A stretch of 64,000 bases of DNA from Rhodobacterales bacterium 52_120_T64 (lineage in GTDB: Bacteria > Pseudomonadota > Alphaproteobacteria > Rhodobacterales > Rhodobacteraceae), in contig MABA01000008.1 of assembly GCA_002162875.1 (NCBI GenBank), forward strand, positions 62,001 to 126,000, given 5' to 3'. The notes beneath the pieces are model-generated. The model was not told where the DNA came from, searched no databases, and was given only the letters and a program-made list of their open reading frames with translations. The translations under genes and the position numbers were made by a program. Shown here piece after piece: positions 1-9,221 of this stretch (within the stretch, counting starts at the first letter, position 1; each line of letters starts with the position of its first letter).

Positions 1-621
1 CCCCAAATTTCCGATCTAAGTACTGCCGGAGCCACGGTGTCGCTAGGGCATTCCGATGCCGACTATCAGACAGCTTGTTCCGCTGCGGCAGCTGGCGCGA
101 CCTGCGTAACCCATTTGTTCAATGCGATGAGCCAGCTAGGCAATCGCACCCCGGGAATGGTGGGGGCTACACTGGATACCGACTCTTTGTATGCTGGGTT
201 GATTGCTGATGGGATACATGTGGACCCTGCGGTGATCCGCATTGCCCAACGTGCAAAGCAGGGGGAAGGTCGCCTGTTTCTGGTTACCGATTCAATGGCT
301 ACCGTAGGCACTGATATGAGAGAGTTTTCGCTTGGCGGGCGTAGCATTCTGCGTAGGGACGGTCGTTTGACCCTATCGGATGGCACGCTCGCTGGTGCGG
401 ATTTGGACATGGCTTCGGCAGTCCGATTTATGATTACCGAGATTGGGTTGGATGCAGAGGAAGCGTTACGCATGGCCTCATTATATCCAGCGAGATTGCT
501 TAAACGGGATCACGAGATTGGCAGTCTGGTGGCCGGAGCCCGTGCGGATTTTGTTCACTTAGATGGGCAAATGCAAATCAAGAACGTATGGCGCGAAGGT
601 GTTGAGTTTAGCCAAAGCTGA
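1..621 (+). CDS. nagA: N-acetylglucosamine-6-phosphate deacetylase, C-terminal part (5' end outside window)
   Basis: Hydrolyses N-acetylglucosamine 6-phosphate to glucosamine 6-phosphate and acetate in cytosolic amino-sugar catabolism. The reading frame is open from base 1 (frame of the GTG at 37), so the gene begins upstream and about 206 residues are visible. Family hallmarks are the metal/substrate segment HLFNAMSQ, then GLIADGIHVDP, then the catalytic aspartate in LVTDSMATVG, and an amidohydrolase-type ending (PARLL, GSLVAGARADFV). The order and spacing match the C-terminal half of NagA. The next gene starts about 115 bases downstream on the same strand and belongs to a different pathway. 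The internal GTG at 37 is not a plausible true start because conserved sequence continues upstream of it. Confidence 0.93.
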   Translation, partial: PQISDLSTAGATVSLGHSDADYQTACSAAAAGATCVTHLFNAMSQLGNRTPGMVGATLDTDSLYAGLIADGIHVDPAVIRIAQRAKQGEGRLFLVTDSMATVGTDMREFSLGGRSILRRDGRLTLSDGTLAGADLDMASAVRFMITEIGLDAEEALRMASLYPARLLKRDHEIGSLVAGARADFVHLDGQMQIKNVWREGVEFSQS

Positions 622-636
622 ATAAATTTGCTCGAC

Positions 637-642
637 TATAAT
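637..642 (+). promoter_or_regulatory. possible -10 box (TATAAT) upstream of the XRE regulator
   Basis: A perfect TATAAT lies just after the nagA stop and about 95 bases before the regulator start. No convincing -35 hexamer sits at the right distance, so this is weak. A nearby TATATTGG (673-680) resembles half of the palindromic operator found downstream of the regulator gene and would allow autoregulation; that is inference. Confidence 0.25.
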
Positions 643-735
643 GTGTCGGCGTCATACCGGACTTTGTAATGCTATATTGGAAATTGTGCCGCACCGCTGT
701 ATGCTGGTTCTCGGACGTAGCGGGAGAAATAGAGA

Positions 736-1302
736 ATGACAACTAAAGCCGAAATTACAGCCCGCTTGGCAAGCCGATTGAAGGAAGAGCGAGCGGCAAA
801 GGGTTTGAGTCTGGATGCATTGGCGAAATTGTCTGGCGTGTCACGCTCGATGTTGTCACAGATAGAACGCGGTGAAAGCAGCCCCACCGTGGCGAGTTTG
901 TGGAATCTGACGCGCGCGCTGAACGTAGATTTCTCAACTCTGCTAGATCAGGAGATCGAGCCGGAACACCCTATAAAAGAGATTGTCCTTGGTGACCAAA
1001 CGCCCGAGATTCGCAGCCGCGCTTCGGGCTGTGTTGTGCGTATTCTGAGTGCACCGGAAGATGTCGGTGGAACGGAAGTCTATGACATTACTTTTCAGGC
1101 AGACGCTAGTTTGGATAGCTCGCCACACGAAAAAGGTTGCGTCGAGCATCTGACAGTTCTGGAGGGGCAGCTCGAGATTACTTCGGACGGGGAAAAAGCC
1201 AAAGTTTCGGACGGTGATACAATTCGGTACGCAGGGGATGTCGAACATGCGATCCGGGCGAGCAAGCCTGCACGAGTGCTTCTTATCGTGAAGAATGCCT
1301 AA
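736..1302 (+). CDS. XRE-family transcriptional regulator with C-terminal cupin domain
   Basis: Probable ligand-responsive DNA-binding regulator of 188 residues. The N-terminal helix-turn-helix (about residues 9-65) has the typical core LAKLSGVSRSMLSQIERGES. A small beta-barrel cupin follows (about 110-186), with the EHLTVLEGQLEI and GDTIRYAGDVEHAIR strands that normally form a small-molecule pocket. The start ATG has a GGGAGA-type ribosome site about 9 bases upstream. It lies directly before kbl-tdh on the same strand, separated by 80 bases that contain two palindromes. The likely role is therefore control of threonine catabolism, possibly sensing threonine, glycine or 2-amino-3-ketobutyrate. 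The ligand cannot be read from the sequence. Confidence 0.88.
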   Translation: MTTKAEITARLASRLKEERAAKGLSLDALAKLSGVSRSMLSQIERGESSPTVASLWNLTRALNVDFSTLLDQEIEPEHPIKEIVLGDQTPEIRSRASGCVVRILSAPEDVGGTEVYDITFQADASLDSSPHEKGCVEHLTVLEGQLEITSDGEKAKVSDGDTIRYAGDVEHAIRASKPARVLLIVKNA

Positions 1303-1303
1303 C

Positions 1304-1335
1304 ATCCAATATATTGGATTGCGGCCAATATATTG
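1304..1335. promoter_or_regulatory. paired palindromic operator before kbl-tdh
   Basis: ATCCAATATATTGGAT at 1304-1319 is a perfect 16-base palindrome. A second copy of its core, CAATATATTG (1326-1335), follows with centres 19 bases apart, so both would lie on nearly the same helix face. The pair starts right after the regulator stop codon and ends 47 bases before the kbl start. Binding by the adjacent XRE-cupin regulator is inference from position and dyad symmetry. Confidence 0.65.
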
Positions 1336-1382
1336 ACGTATTCCCTGTTAACGGATAAGAATCCAATAAACAGGAGGACGTC

Positions 1383-2585
1383 GTGTCTAAGCAATTCTTA
1401 AATCACATTTCTAAAACTCTAGAAGAGATTGAATCAGACGGGCTGTTAAAGCGCGAACGAACGATCGTTTCGCCACAAGCTGGCCGGATTACCGTTGAAT
1501 TGCCTGACCGCAGTAAAAAGCAGGTGATTAACCTCTGTGCAAACAACTATCTTGGATTGGCAGATCATCCCAAGTTGATCGAGGCCGCCAAAGGCGCGAT
1601 GGACGATCATGGTTTTGGCATGGCTAGTGTCCGTTTCATTTGCGGAACGCAAGACCTCCACCGTGAATTGGAGCAGCAACTCGCGCGGTTTCTTGGCAAA
1701 GACGATGCGATTCTATTTGCGGCCTGCTTTGACGCAAACGGCGGGCTGTTCGAACCGCTGCTGGGGCCTGAAGATGCAATCATATCGGACAGCCTAAATC
1801 ACGCGTCGATCATCGACGGAATCCGGTTGTGCAAGGCGAAGCGGTATCGTTACACTAATTCTGACATGGAGGACTTGGAGGCAAAGCTGAAAGAGGCACG
1901 CGCTGCTGGTGCACGTTTCATAATGGTTGCCACAGATGGAGTGTTCTCGATGGATGGTTACCTTGCCAACCTGCCCGACGTCACGCGTTTGGCAAAGGAA
2001 TATGACGCGATGGTCATGGTGGATGATTGCCATGCCACCGGTTTTATGGGGCCGAAGGGGCAAGGCACACCTGCACATCACGGCGTTGATGTGGATATTC
2101 TTACGGGCACATTAGGCAAGGCGCTTGGCGGTGCAATTGGTGGTTATATTGCTGGACCGCAACCAGTGATCGACCTGCTGAGACAGCGCGCACGACCCTA
2201 CCTGTTCTCGAACTCCTTGCCGCCATCAATTGTTGCCGCAGGAATTGAAGTAATTAAACTGGTTGAAGAAGGCGACCATTTACGCACGCAATTGTTCGAA
2301 AATGCGGCCTATTGGCGGGCCGGATTGACGAGCCTTGGTTTTGAGTTACTCGAGGGCGAACATCCGATCATTCCCGTAATGCTAGGCGATGCCCGTCTTA
2401 GTCAGGATATGGCGACAAAGCTTTATGAACTAGGGGTCTATGTTGCAGGTTTCTTTTTCCCGGTGGTTCCGAAAGGGCAGGCGCGAATTCGCACACAGAT
2501 GAATGCAGCTCTTACAAAAGATGAGTTGGATTTTGCGCTAGAAGCATTCGCGAAGGCTGGACGGGTAACGGGAGTATTGTCATGA
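1383..2585 (+). CDS. kbl: glycine C-acetyltransferase (2-amino-3-ketobutyrate CoA ligase)
   Basis: PLP enzyme that splits 2-amino-3-ketobutyrate with CoA into glycine and acetyl-CoA, the second step of the threonine dehydrogenase route. The length of 400 residues is normal for Kbl. Visible hallmarks are [14 protein letters not shown] near the N-terminus, [15 protein letters not shown], the [15 protein letters not shown] aspartate/histidine segment, and the PLP lysine K246 in GTLGKALGG. The GTG start is set by an AGGAGG at 1372-1377, five bases away. It overlaps tdh by four bases (ATGA), which supports translational coupling. Regulation is probably through the palindromes just upstream. Confidence 0.96.
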   Translation: MSKQFLNHISKTLEEIESDGLLKRERTIVSPQAGRITVELPDRSKKQVINLCANNYLGLADHPKLIEAAKGAMDDHGFGMASVRFICGTQDLHRELEQQLARFLGKDDAILFAACFDANGGLFEPLLGPEDAIISDSLNHASIIDGIRLCKAKRYRYTNSDMEDLEAKLKEARAAGARFIMVATDGVFSMDGYLANLPDVTRLAKEYDAMVMVDDCHATGFMGPKGQGTPAHHGVDVDILTGTLGKALGGAIGGYIAGPQPVIDLLRQRARPYLFSNSLPPSIVAAGIEVIKLVEEGDHLRTQLFENAAYWRAGLTSLGFELLEGEHPIIPVMLGDARLSQDMATKLYELGVYVAGFFFPVVPKGQARIRTQMNAALTKDELDFALEAFAKAGRVTGVLS

Positions 2586-3616
2586 ATACGATGAAAGCAT
2601 TGGTGAAATCTAAAGCCGAAGAAGGTCTTTGGATGGAACGTCGCCCCATACCCGAAATCGGCCCAAATGACGTGCTGATCAAGATCAACAAAACGGGTAT
2701 CTGCGGCACCGATATACATATCTGGAACTGGGATGCTTGGTCGCGCAAGGCCGTGCCCCTCGACCTAATCACAGGTCACGAGTTCGTAGGAGAAATCGTC
2801 GAGGTTGGGCGCAACGTCGATGATCTATCCATCGGGCAACGTTGCACAGGCGAGGGCCACCTGATCGGCAACCATTCCCGTCAAAGTAGGTCCGGAAAGT
2901 TTCATTTGGATCCAGAAACTAAAGGCATTGGTGTGAACGTCAATGGGGCTTTCGCCGAATATTTGTGCCTTCCGGCCTTCAATGTCGTGCTGTTACCCGA
3001 CGCAATCCCTGACGAGATTGGCGCCATCCTTGATCCGCTTGGTAACGCGGTGCATACCGCACTATCGTTTAATTTGGTTGGCGAAGATGTGCTGATCACT
3101 GGCGCAGGTCCGATTGGCATCATGGCGGCGGCTGTTGCGCAACATGTCGGGGCAAGGCACGTGGTTATCACTGACGTTAATCAAGCACGCCTTGATCTGG
3201 CTGCACAGGTGACGGACGTGGTGCTGGTGAACGTAACCAAAACTGACTTGAAAGACGTCATACAGTCGCTGGGCATGAAGCAGGGGTTTGATGTTGGTAT
3301 GGAAATGTCGGGAAATTTTGCAGCATTTGACCAGATGGTCGACGCAATGGTTATGGGCGGTCAAATTGCCATGCTCGGTATTCCCGCGGGTAAAACGCTG
3401 GTGGATTGGTCGAGCATTGTTTTCAAAGCACTTACCATAAAGGGCGTTTATGGCCGTGAAATTTTCGAGACTTGGTACAAAATGATCGCCATGCTCGAAG
3501 ACGGACTGGATATCAACCGCATCATCACCCACCGCCTGCCTGTTGACGATTTCGAAAAAGGGTTTGCCACTATGAAAACGGGTAAGTCAGGAAAAGTCGT
3601 TCTCGACTGGACCTGA
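2582..3616 (+). CDS. tdh: L-threonine 3-dehydrogenase
   Basis: NAD-dependent medium-chain dehydrogenase that oxidises threonine to 2-amino-3-ketobutyrate, the substrate of Kbl. At 344 residues it is full length. The catalytic zinc site is present (C41 in GICGTDIH, H66-E67 in GHEFVGE), as is a Rossmann motif ([15 protein letters not shown]). Unusually, the structural-zinc lobe is gone: the positions of the four lobe cysteines in E. coli Tdh are occupied here by G96, S99, S102 and D110 in the segment [17 protein letters not shown] recall similar cysteine-free lobes in other alphaproteobacterial Tdh proteins, so this is probably a lineage trait rather than decay. It shares an operon with kbl (four-base overlap). 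Confidence 0.95.
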   Translation: MNTMKALVKSKAEEGLWMERRPIPEIGPNDVLIKINKTGICGTDIHIWNWDAWSRKAVPLDLITGHEFVGEIVEVGRNVDDLSIGQRCTGEGHLIGNHSRQSRSGKFHLDPETKGIGVNVNGAFAEYLCLPAFNVVLLPDAIPDEIGAILDPLGNAVHTALSFNLVGEDVLITGAGPIGIMAAAVAQHVGARHVVITDVNQARLDLAAQVTDVVLVNVTKTDLKDVIQSLGMKQGFDVGMEMSGNFAAFDQMVDAMVMGGQIAMLGIPAGKTLVDWSSIVFKALTIKGVYGREIFETWYKMIAMLEDGLDINRIITHRLPVDDFEKGFATMKTGKSGKVVLDWT

Positions 3617-3766
3617 TTGGCACCTACCTCAGCGCTGATCAACTGTTAAAAGCACAGATTTCCTGCCGCGCTCAACATTGCTTCATTGCATGCCCTTGCG
3701 GATGGGGTAACAAAGCCTGAAGATACCGGCGAAAAGCACGCAGCATGCGCGCGACGGGGAATATCA

Positions 3767-4759
3767 ATGGCAGATTTCGATCAAATACCGGAACAGGCGC
3801 TTGACTGGTTCAATGCCGGCAAGGGCACGGTACTTGCGACAGTTGTCCAGACTTGGGGTTCTGCGCCGCGACCAACCGGTTCGCAGCTTGCGATCAACGA
3901 GAATATGGAAATGGCGGGATCGGTTTCAGGTGGTTGTGTCGAAGGCGCAATCGTTGAAGAGGCGATTAATGCGCTTAAAGACGGAGTTCCGCGCCTTCTT
4001 GAATATGGTGTAAGCGATGAAGAAGCGTTTGCTGTGGGTTTAGCCTGTGGCGGTGCTATCCATGTGTTGATTGAACCGATTGGCATTGGGCAAGGGCCGG
4101 ATGCGGCGTTGCTGAAAGCACTCGTGGAATATCGTGCAGATCGGCGCGCGGCGGCGTATCTGGTGAATACCAAGACATGGGAACGACAGGTCATCGGGTC
4201 CGATTTCAACGCAATTGACCTTGCATCGCGCTTTACCAGTGACAAGTCGGGTTTTGAGGGGGACTGGTTCGTTAACATCCACAATCCGCCATTGCGAATG
4301 ATTGTGGTTGGCGCAGTGCATATCGCGCAGCCGTTGATGCAACTGGCGCGGGTGGCCGGATACGACGCAGTGCTGGTGGACCCGCGCGAGGCGTTTGCTA
4401 CCGTGGCGCGTTTCCCCGGCGAACGCTTGCTCCATGTTTGGCCTGATGACGCGTTGGAGGCCGAGGGTCTAGATGCTCGTGTGGCCGTAGTTACGCTGAC
4501 ACATGATCCAAAGTTGGATGATCCCGCGATCAAAGTAGCTATTGCGTCGGATGTGTTTTACCTTGGTTGCTTGGGGTCAACACGTACGCATGCGAAGCGA
4601 GTAGCCCGCCTGAAAGAGGCGGGGCTTACAGACACCCAAATCACCAAAATCCATGCGCCTGTCGGGGCTGATATTGGATCCAAAACGCCTGCGGAAATTG
4701 CAATATCGATCATGGCGGAAATCACCGAACGCTTACGCCGCCCCGAGACCCGCCGATGA
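3767..4759 (+). CDS. XdhC/CoxI-family molybdoenzyme maturation protein
   Basis: Members of this family bind and sulfurate molybdenum cofactor and deliver it to xanthine-dehydrogenase-type hydroxylases. The protein has about 330 residues. The N-terminal XdhC/CoxI domain shows GTVLATVVQTWGSAPRP and SGGCVEGAIVEEA with the conserved cysteine. The C-terminal Rossmann-like domain contains RMIVVGAVHIAQPLMQLA and ends with LGSTRTHAKR. I chose the ATG at 3767 (GGGGA about 7 bases upstream) over an upstream in-frame start because the extra 27 residues look non-conserved. It overlaps the next gene by four bases. No xanthine, CO or aldehyde dehydrogenase subunits are nearby, so its client is elsewhere in the genome. 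Confidence 0.88.
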   Translation: MADFDQIPEQALDWFNAGKGTVLATVVQTWGSAPRPTGSQLAINENMEMAGSVSGGCVEGAIVEEAINALKDGVPRLLEYGVSDEEAFAVGLACGGAIHVLIEPIGIGQGPDAALLKALVEYRADRRAAAYLVNTKTWERQVIGSDFNAIDLASRFTSDKSGFEGDWFVNIHNPPLRMIVVGAVHIAQPLMQLARVAGYDAVLVDPREAFATVARFPGERLLHVWPDDALEAEGLDARVAVVTLTHDPKLDDPAIKVAIASDVFYLGCLGSTRTHAKRVARLKEAGLTDTQITKIHAPVGADIGSKTPAEIAISIMAEITERLRRPETRR

Positions 4760-6375
4760 AATTCGGACCTGTTCCAGTTGCAAAGGCCGAAGGCGCGATC
4801 CTTGCTCACTCGTTGAATGTGGAAGAAGTGCGGTTGCGTAAAGGCCGGAAATTAAGTGCGGCGGATATCGCTTCGGTAACTGACGTTGGCTTAAGCGAAG
4901 TGACAGTTGCTGTTCTTGCACCTGACGACATCGCCGAGGATCAAGCCGCCGAAGCCTTGGCAAGGTCGCTTGTACCTGATCGGGATGCTGCGTCACTGAA
5001 GATCAGTTCGCCGTTTACAGGCCGTGTGAATATCTACGCCATAACGGCTGGTGTGATTCAAATCGATGCGGCCGCAATAGAGCGCTTTAATGCCGTTTCG
5101 CCCGCAATTACGGTGGCGACTTTACCCCAAATGGCCAGAGTTTCTGCGGGCGCTTTAATAGCGACTGTCAAAGTTATTCCCTACGCAGTTTCGAAACAAT
5201 TTGTCGAAGGTATGCCCATCAGTGCGGCGTTACATCTGGCACCGTTTACATTGCGAACGGCCAGTTTGATTTTGACGCGGACACCTGGCATGGCTGACAA
5301 ACTTTTGACCAAAAGCCGTGATGCGGTCGCGCGGCGGATACAGGCATTCAACTGCACGATGGATGATGTCGTCACGGTCCCGCATGAAATTTCCGCATTA
5401 TCCGAGGCGATTTTGAATGCCACCGGCGAGGCCATTTTGATACTCACAGCCTCGGCGACGTCAGATATTCAGGATGTCGGGCCGACTGCGTTGAACCAAT
5501 CGGGTGGGGAAATCACGCGATTTGGTATGCCTGTAGACCCCGGTAACCTGTTGTTTCTTGGGGCGTATGATGGCCGCCCTGTCGTTGGCTTGCCCGGCTG
5601 CGCGCGTTCGCCAGCATTGAACGGCGCTGATTGGGTGTTGCAACGGATCGCCTGCGGGATCGACGTTACCAACAAGGACATCGCAAATATGGGTGTTGGG
5701 GGATTGTTGAAGGAAATCCCTACGCGCCCGCAACCACGAGGGGGTTCTCTGGATGTTCCTGCGCAGCCGAAAGTCGAGGTGTTATTGCTTGCTGCTGGGG
5801 GTTCACGCAGGATGCGCGGCAAGGACAAGTTGCTTGAAATTGCTGACGGAGAACCGTTGTTGCGCAGAACAGCGCGCGCGATGGCGCATGCTCGATTAGA
5901 ACGTGTACATGTTGTGATGCAGCCAGAAAATACGGAACGTGATGCGGCGCTATTAGGTTTGGATGTTAACCGGATTTCCTCGCCTGCATGGCAAGAAGGC
6001 ATGGCTGCCTCCATCCGTGCAGGCATGGCCGGACTGTCGCAGGATTGCGATGCAGTGATAATAGCGCTGGCGGACATGCCCGACGTAACTTACGCGCATC
6101 TTAACAGCTTGGTGGCAGAATTTAACGTCGCTGAGGCACGGGAAATTTGCCGTGCTGTTACGGCGGACGGCACCCCCGGCTTGCCGGTTCTGTTCGGGCG
6201 ACGGTTTTTTGAAACTCTGGCAAACTTGCAAGGTGACCGCGGCGCGCGCGATGTTGTTAAGGACGCATCCGAATTTTTGGTTGATGTTCCAACGCTTGGT
6301 CAAGCGGCCGTGATTGGCCTCGATACCCCCGAAGCGTGGAATCAATGGCGCATGGATCGTAACCGTTCAGTGTAG
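4756..6375 (+). CDS. fused MoeA-like molybdopterin-binding / MobA-like nucleotidyltransferase protein
   Basis: Two-domain protein of 539 residues. Residues about 1-330 resemble the molybdopterin-binding MoeA/MogA fold, ending in VVGLPGCARSP, which corresponds to the GLPGNP loop of MoeA. Residues about 345-530 form a MobA/MocA-type NTP transferase with the signature LLLAAGGSRRMRGKDKLL and the metal-site DMPDVT. This architecture is known beside xdhC. The transferase domain most likely attaches CMP or GMP to molybdopterin for xanthine-dehydrogenase-family enzymes. Translation is probably coupled to xdhC (ATGA overlap). Which nucleotide is used cannot be read from sequence. No structural molybdoenzyme gene follows; the next genes are an ABC importer. 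Confidence 0.85.
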   Translation: MKFGPVPVAKAEGAILAHSLNVEEVRLRKGRKLSAADIASVTDVGLSEVTVAVLAPDDIAEDQAAEALARSLVPDRDAASLKISSPFTGRVNIYAITAGVIQIDAAAIERFNAVSPAITVATLPQMARVSAGALIATVKVIPYAVSKQFVEGMPISAALHLAPFTLRTASLILTRTPGMADKLLTKSRDAVARRIQAFNCTMDDVVTVPHEISALSEAILNATGEAILILTASATSDIQDVGPTALNQSGGEITRFGMPVDPGNLLFLGAYDGRPVVGLPGCARSPALNGADWVLQRIACGIDVTNKDIANMGVGGLLKEIPTRPQPRGGSLDVPAQPKVEVLLLAAGGSRRMRGKDKLLEIADGEPLLRRTARAMAHARLERVHVVMQPENTERDAALLGLDVNRISSPAWQEGMAASIRAGMAGLSQDCDAVIIALADMPDVTYAHLNSLVAEFNVAEAREICRAVTADGTPGLPVLFGRRFFETLANLQGDRGARDVVKDASEFLVDVPTLGQAAVIGLDTPEAWNQWRMDRNRSV

Positions 6376-6483
6376 CGTTGCTTAACTATAAGCTGGTCAC
6401 TGCATTGCCTGCCTAGTCAGCGCTTGTCACGGATCATCTGGAAGAAGATTTCAAGACCCGACGTAATAACCGCGGCTTCGATG

Positions 6484-6511
6484 TTGACTATTTGGTCAAG
6501 ACAACTGTTAA
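6484..6511 (+). promoter_or_regulatory. possible promoter of the ABC importer operon
   Basis: TTGACT at 6484-6489 is a good -35 candidate, followed after about 16 bases by TGTTAA (6506-6511), a poor -10. The 188-base gap 6376-6563 also turns A/T-rich near the start codon. Position before a five-gene operon is the main support. Confidence 0.25.
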
Positions 6512-6563
6512 TGCTGCCATAATAAAAATATTAAATGAATCACCAATCACATGGAGGAATACC

Positions 6564-8162
6564 GTGAACCAATTTCGTTCATTTACTCTAGGGGCCGCAA
6601 TTGCGTTGGCTGCCGGAGTTACAACCCTACCGGCCGTGGCCGAGACACCTGCAAATATGCTGGTAATCGCCAACCGGATTGACGACATAACAACACTTGA
6701 CCCAGCGCAATCGTTTGAATTCGCCGGCTCCGATGTTAACCGCAACATCTACAGCAAATTGGTTGGCTTCGACCCTGCCGATCTTACTGGTGGCTACATT
6801 CCAGCGCTAGCAGATAGCTGGACGGTTTCCGAAGACGGCATGACCATCACCTTCACAATGCGTGAAGGCGTTACGTTCGAATCTGGCAACGCAGTTACGG
6901 CAAAAGACGCCGAATACAGCCTTCGCCGTGCGGTTATGCTGAACAAAACACCATCGTTCATTCTGACACAGTTCGGCTTCACAGCTGACAACGTTGGCGA
7001 AACGATTGTGGCTGATGGCAACACCTTGTCGATCACAACAGACCAGCGTTATGCGACGTCGTTCGTACTAAACTGTTTGACTTCAACAATCGGCAGCATC
7101 GTCGATTCCAAAGTTGTTATGGAGCACGAAGTTGACGGCGACATGGGCAACGAATGGCTGCGTACAAACACAGCTGGTTCCGGTGCTTATACACTTGGTA
7201 GCTGGAAGCCGAATGAATCGGTTACGCTTGTTTCCAACCCTGACTTCTTCCGTGGCGCACCTGCGATGGAACGTGTTGTAGTTCGTAACATTCAGGAAAG
7301 TTCAACACAGCGTTTGCTGCTTGAACGCGGCGATATTGACGTAGCCCGTAACCTCAACCCTGAGGACGTAGCTGGTATCACTGGTGCTGACGGCATTGCG
7401 GTAGACAGCGAGCTTCGCGGTCGCTTGATGTACATCTCGATGAACCAAAAGAGCGAAATTCTGTCGAACCCGAAAGTTGTAGAGGCTCTTAAGTACCTCA
7501 TCGATTATGAAGGCATGCAGGACAGCTTCCTTAACGGTCAGTACACTGTGCATCAGGCTTTCTTGCCGCGCACATATCTTGGCGAAATCGCCGACAAGCC
7601 GTTCTCGCTGAACCTTGCTAAAGCCAAAGAATTGCTGGCTGAAGCAGGTTACGCAGATGGTTTCGAAATCGGCATCGTTGTTCGTGAAGCACAAGAACGG
7701 ATCGAAATTGCTCAGTCCATCCAGAACACATTTGGTCAGGCTGGCATCACTGTGAACATCACTGTGGGTACAGGCAAACAGATCCTTGGTGTGTACCGTG
7801 CGCGTGAACATGACATCTACGTTGGTGCATGGGGCCCGGATTATCCGGATCCAAACACCAATGCTGGCACATTCGCGTTCAATCCAGTTAATACGGACGA
7901 AGCTGGCGCAACTGGCCTTCTGGCATGGCGTAACGCTTGGGATATCCCTGCAATGAGCGAAGCAACACTGGCTGCCGTAGTTGAAAACGACCGCGACACT
8001 CGTGCAGCAATGTACGAAGCCCTGCAGCGCGAGCATCAGCAGACTTCCCCATTCGCAGTTATGTTCCAGAAAATCGAACAGACTGGCCGTGGCGCAAACG
8101 TTCAGGGCCTAAGCCTTGGCGGCGCGATTACTGCCGTTTCTTACTGGACTGTGACAAAATAA
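6564..8162 (+). CDS. ABC transporter periplasmic substrate-binding protein (family 5, dipeptide/oligopeptide/nickel type)
   Basis: Periplasmic receptor for the importer encoded by the next four genes. The GTG start at 6564 is set by GGAGG at 6553-6557; it gives 532 residues with a clean signal peptide (cleavage near residue 26, after PAVA). Family 5 features are DDITTLDPAQSFEF near the N-terminus, PALADSWTVSEDGMTITF and the central QESSTQRLLLERGDID segment. The stop codon abuts the permease ATG with no gap. The ligand could be a peptide, an opine-like compound or another small molecule. Proximity to molybdenum-cofactor genes is not evidence for a metal ligand. Confidence 0.93.
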   Translation: MNQFRSFTLGAAIALAAGVTTLPAVAETPANMLVIANRIDDITTLDPAQSFEFAGSDVNRNIYSKLVGFDPADLTGGYIPALADSWTVSEDGMTITFTMREGVTFESGNAVTAKDAEYSLRRAVMLNKTPSFILTQFGFTADNVGETIVADGNTLSITTDQRYATSFVLNCLTSTIGSIVDSKVVMEHEVDGDMGNEWLRTNTAGSGAYTLGSWKPNESVTLVSNPDFFRGAPAMERVVVRNIQESSTQRLLLERGDIDVARNLNPEDVAGITGADGIAVDSELRGRLMYISMNQKSEILSNPKVVEALKYLIDYEGMQDSFLNGQYTVHQAFLPRTYLGEIADKPFSLNLAKAKELLAEAGYADGFEIGIVVREAQERIEIAQSIQNTFGQAGITVNITVGTGKQILGVYRAREHDIYVGAWGPDYPDPNTNAGTFAFNPVNTDEAGATGLLAWRNAWDIPAMSEATLAAVVENDRDTRAAMYEALQREHQQTSPFAVMFQKIEQTGRGANVQGLSLGGAITAVSYWTVTK

Positions 8163-9221
8163 ATGGCATTTGCCTCTGATATACTAAAAGGGCGGCGCAA
8201 GTCGCCCTTTTACCGAGCGGCCGTTAAAACCGTCAAAACTGTTGCTGCGATTGCGGTCACTATGCTCGGTCTTTTGTTCGTTACGTTTTTCATCGGACGG
8301 GTTATGCCCATTGATCCGGTGCTCTCGATCGTTGGCGAACGCGCCAGCCAAGAGATGCGCGACGCCGCTTATGTCGCCCTCGGGTTGGACAAACCACTGA
8401 TCGTACAGTTTTTCTATTATATTGCCGATATCGTTCAAGGCGATTTCGGTAAATCGCTCCGCACCGGTTTTCCGGTAGCCGATGATATCAAACGTGTTTT
8501 CCCCGCCACGATGGAACTGGCCACCCTTGGCACCATCATCGGGGTCTCCATCGGGGTTCCGCTGGGCGTATTGGCGGCCGTGAAACGCGGTTCGTGGATC
8601 GATCAAGTTGCCCGTGTTGTGGCCTTGATCGGCTATTCCATGCCCGTTTTCTGGATCGGTCTAATCGCGTTGATGGTCCTTTACGGCAAGCTCGGTTGGG
8701 TCGGTGGACCGGGGCGTTTGGATATTTTCTACGAAGACATCATCCCCTCCGTAACCGGTATGATCCTTATCGATTCTGCACTGGCGGGGGATTGGACAAT
8801 ATTCCGCAACGCCATATCGCATATCATCCTGCCAGCTGGCCTTCTGGGCTACTATTCGTTGGCCTATATCAGCCGTATGACCCGCAGTTTCATGCTGGAA
8901 CAGTTGAATTCCGAATACATCATCACCGCACGCGTTAAAGGCATGTCCGAGGCTGCTGTGATCTGGAAACATGCGTTCGGAAACATCAAAGTTCAACTAA
9001 TCACAGTGATTGCGCTAAGCTATGCAGGCCTTCTGGAAGGCTCGGTCCTGACCGAGATTATTTTCGCATGGCCCGGCATCGGTTCCTACATTACCACCTC
9101 GTTGCTGTCGGCGGATATGAATGCCGTTATGGGCGGCACGGTGGTTGTAGGCTTGGTGTTCGTGCTACTGAATATCTTCTCTGACCTTCTTTACAAATTC
9201 TTTGACCCGAGGGCAAAATGA
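8163..9221 (+). CDS. ABC transporter permease, DppB-like
   Basis: Inner-membrane subunit of 352 residues. It has a membrane segment at about 30-50 (a long VAAIAVTMLGLLFVTFFIG stretch), the family segment RVMPIDPV after it, and the ATPase-contact (EAA) region ITARVKGMSEAAVIWKHAFGN. The C-terminus shows LEGSVLTEIIFAWPGIG, typical of DppB/OppB permeases. The start ATG directly follows the stop of the binding protein and the end overlaps the next permease by four bases, so the subunits are translationally coupled. Confidence 0.93.
   Translation: MAFASDILKGRRKSPFYRAAVKTVKTVAAIAVTMLGLLFVTFFIGRVMPIDPVLSIVGERASQEMRDAAYVALGLDKPLIVQFFYYIADIVQGDFGKSLRTGFPVADDIKRVFPATMELATLGTIIGVSIGVPLGVLAAVKRGSWIDQVARVVALIGYSMPVFWIGLIALMVLYGKLGWVGGPGRLDIFYEDIIPSVTGMILIDSALAGDWTIFRNAISHIILPAGLLGYYSLAYISRMTRSFMLEQLNSEYIITARVKGMSEAAVIWKHAFGNIKVQLITVIALSYAGLLEGSVLTEIIFAWPGIGSYITTSLLSADMNAVMGGTVVVGLVFVLLNIFSDLLYKFFDPRAK

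Noticed and set aside
3781-4533. Minus-strand ORF of 250 codons opposite xdhC
   Set aside because: Ser/Ala/Thr-rich shadow frame opposite conserved XdhC motifs.
7302-8036. Minus-strand ORF of 244 codons opposite the binding protein gene
   Set aside because: Cys/Phe/Val-rich composition typical of the reverse frame of a well-expressed gene; no family match.
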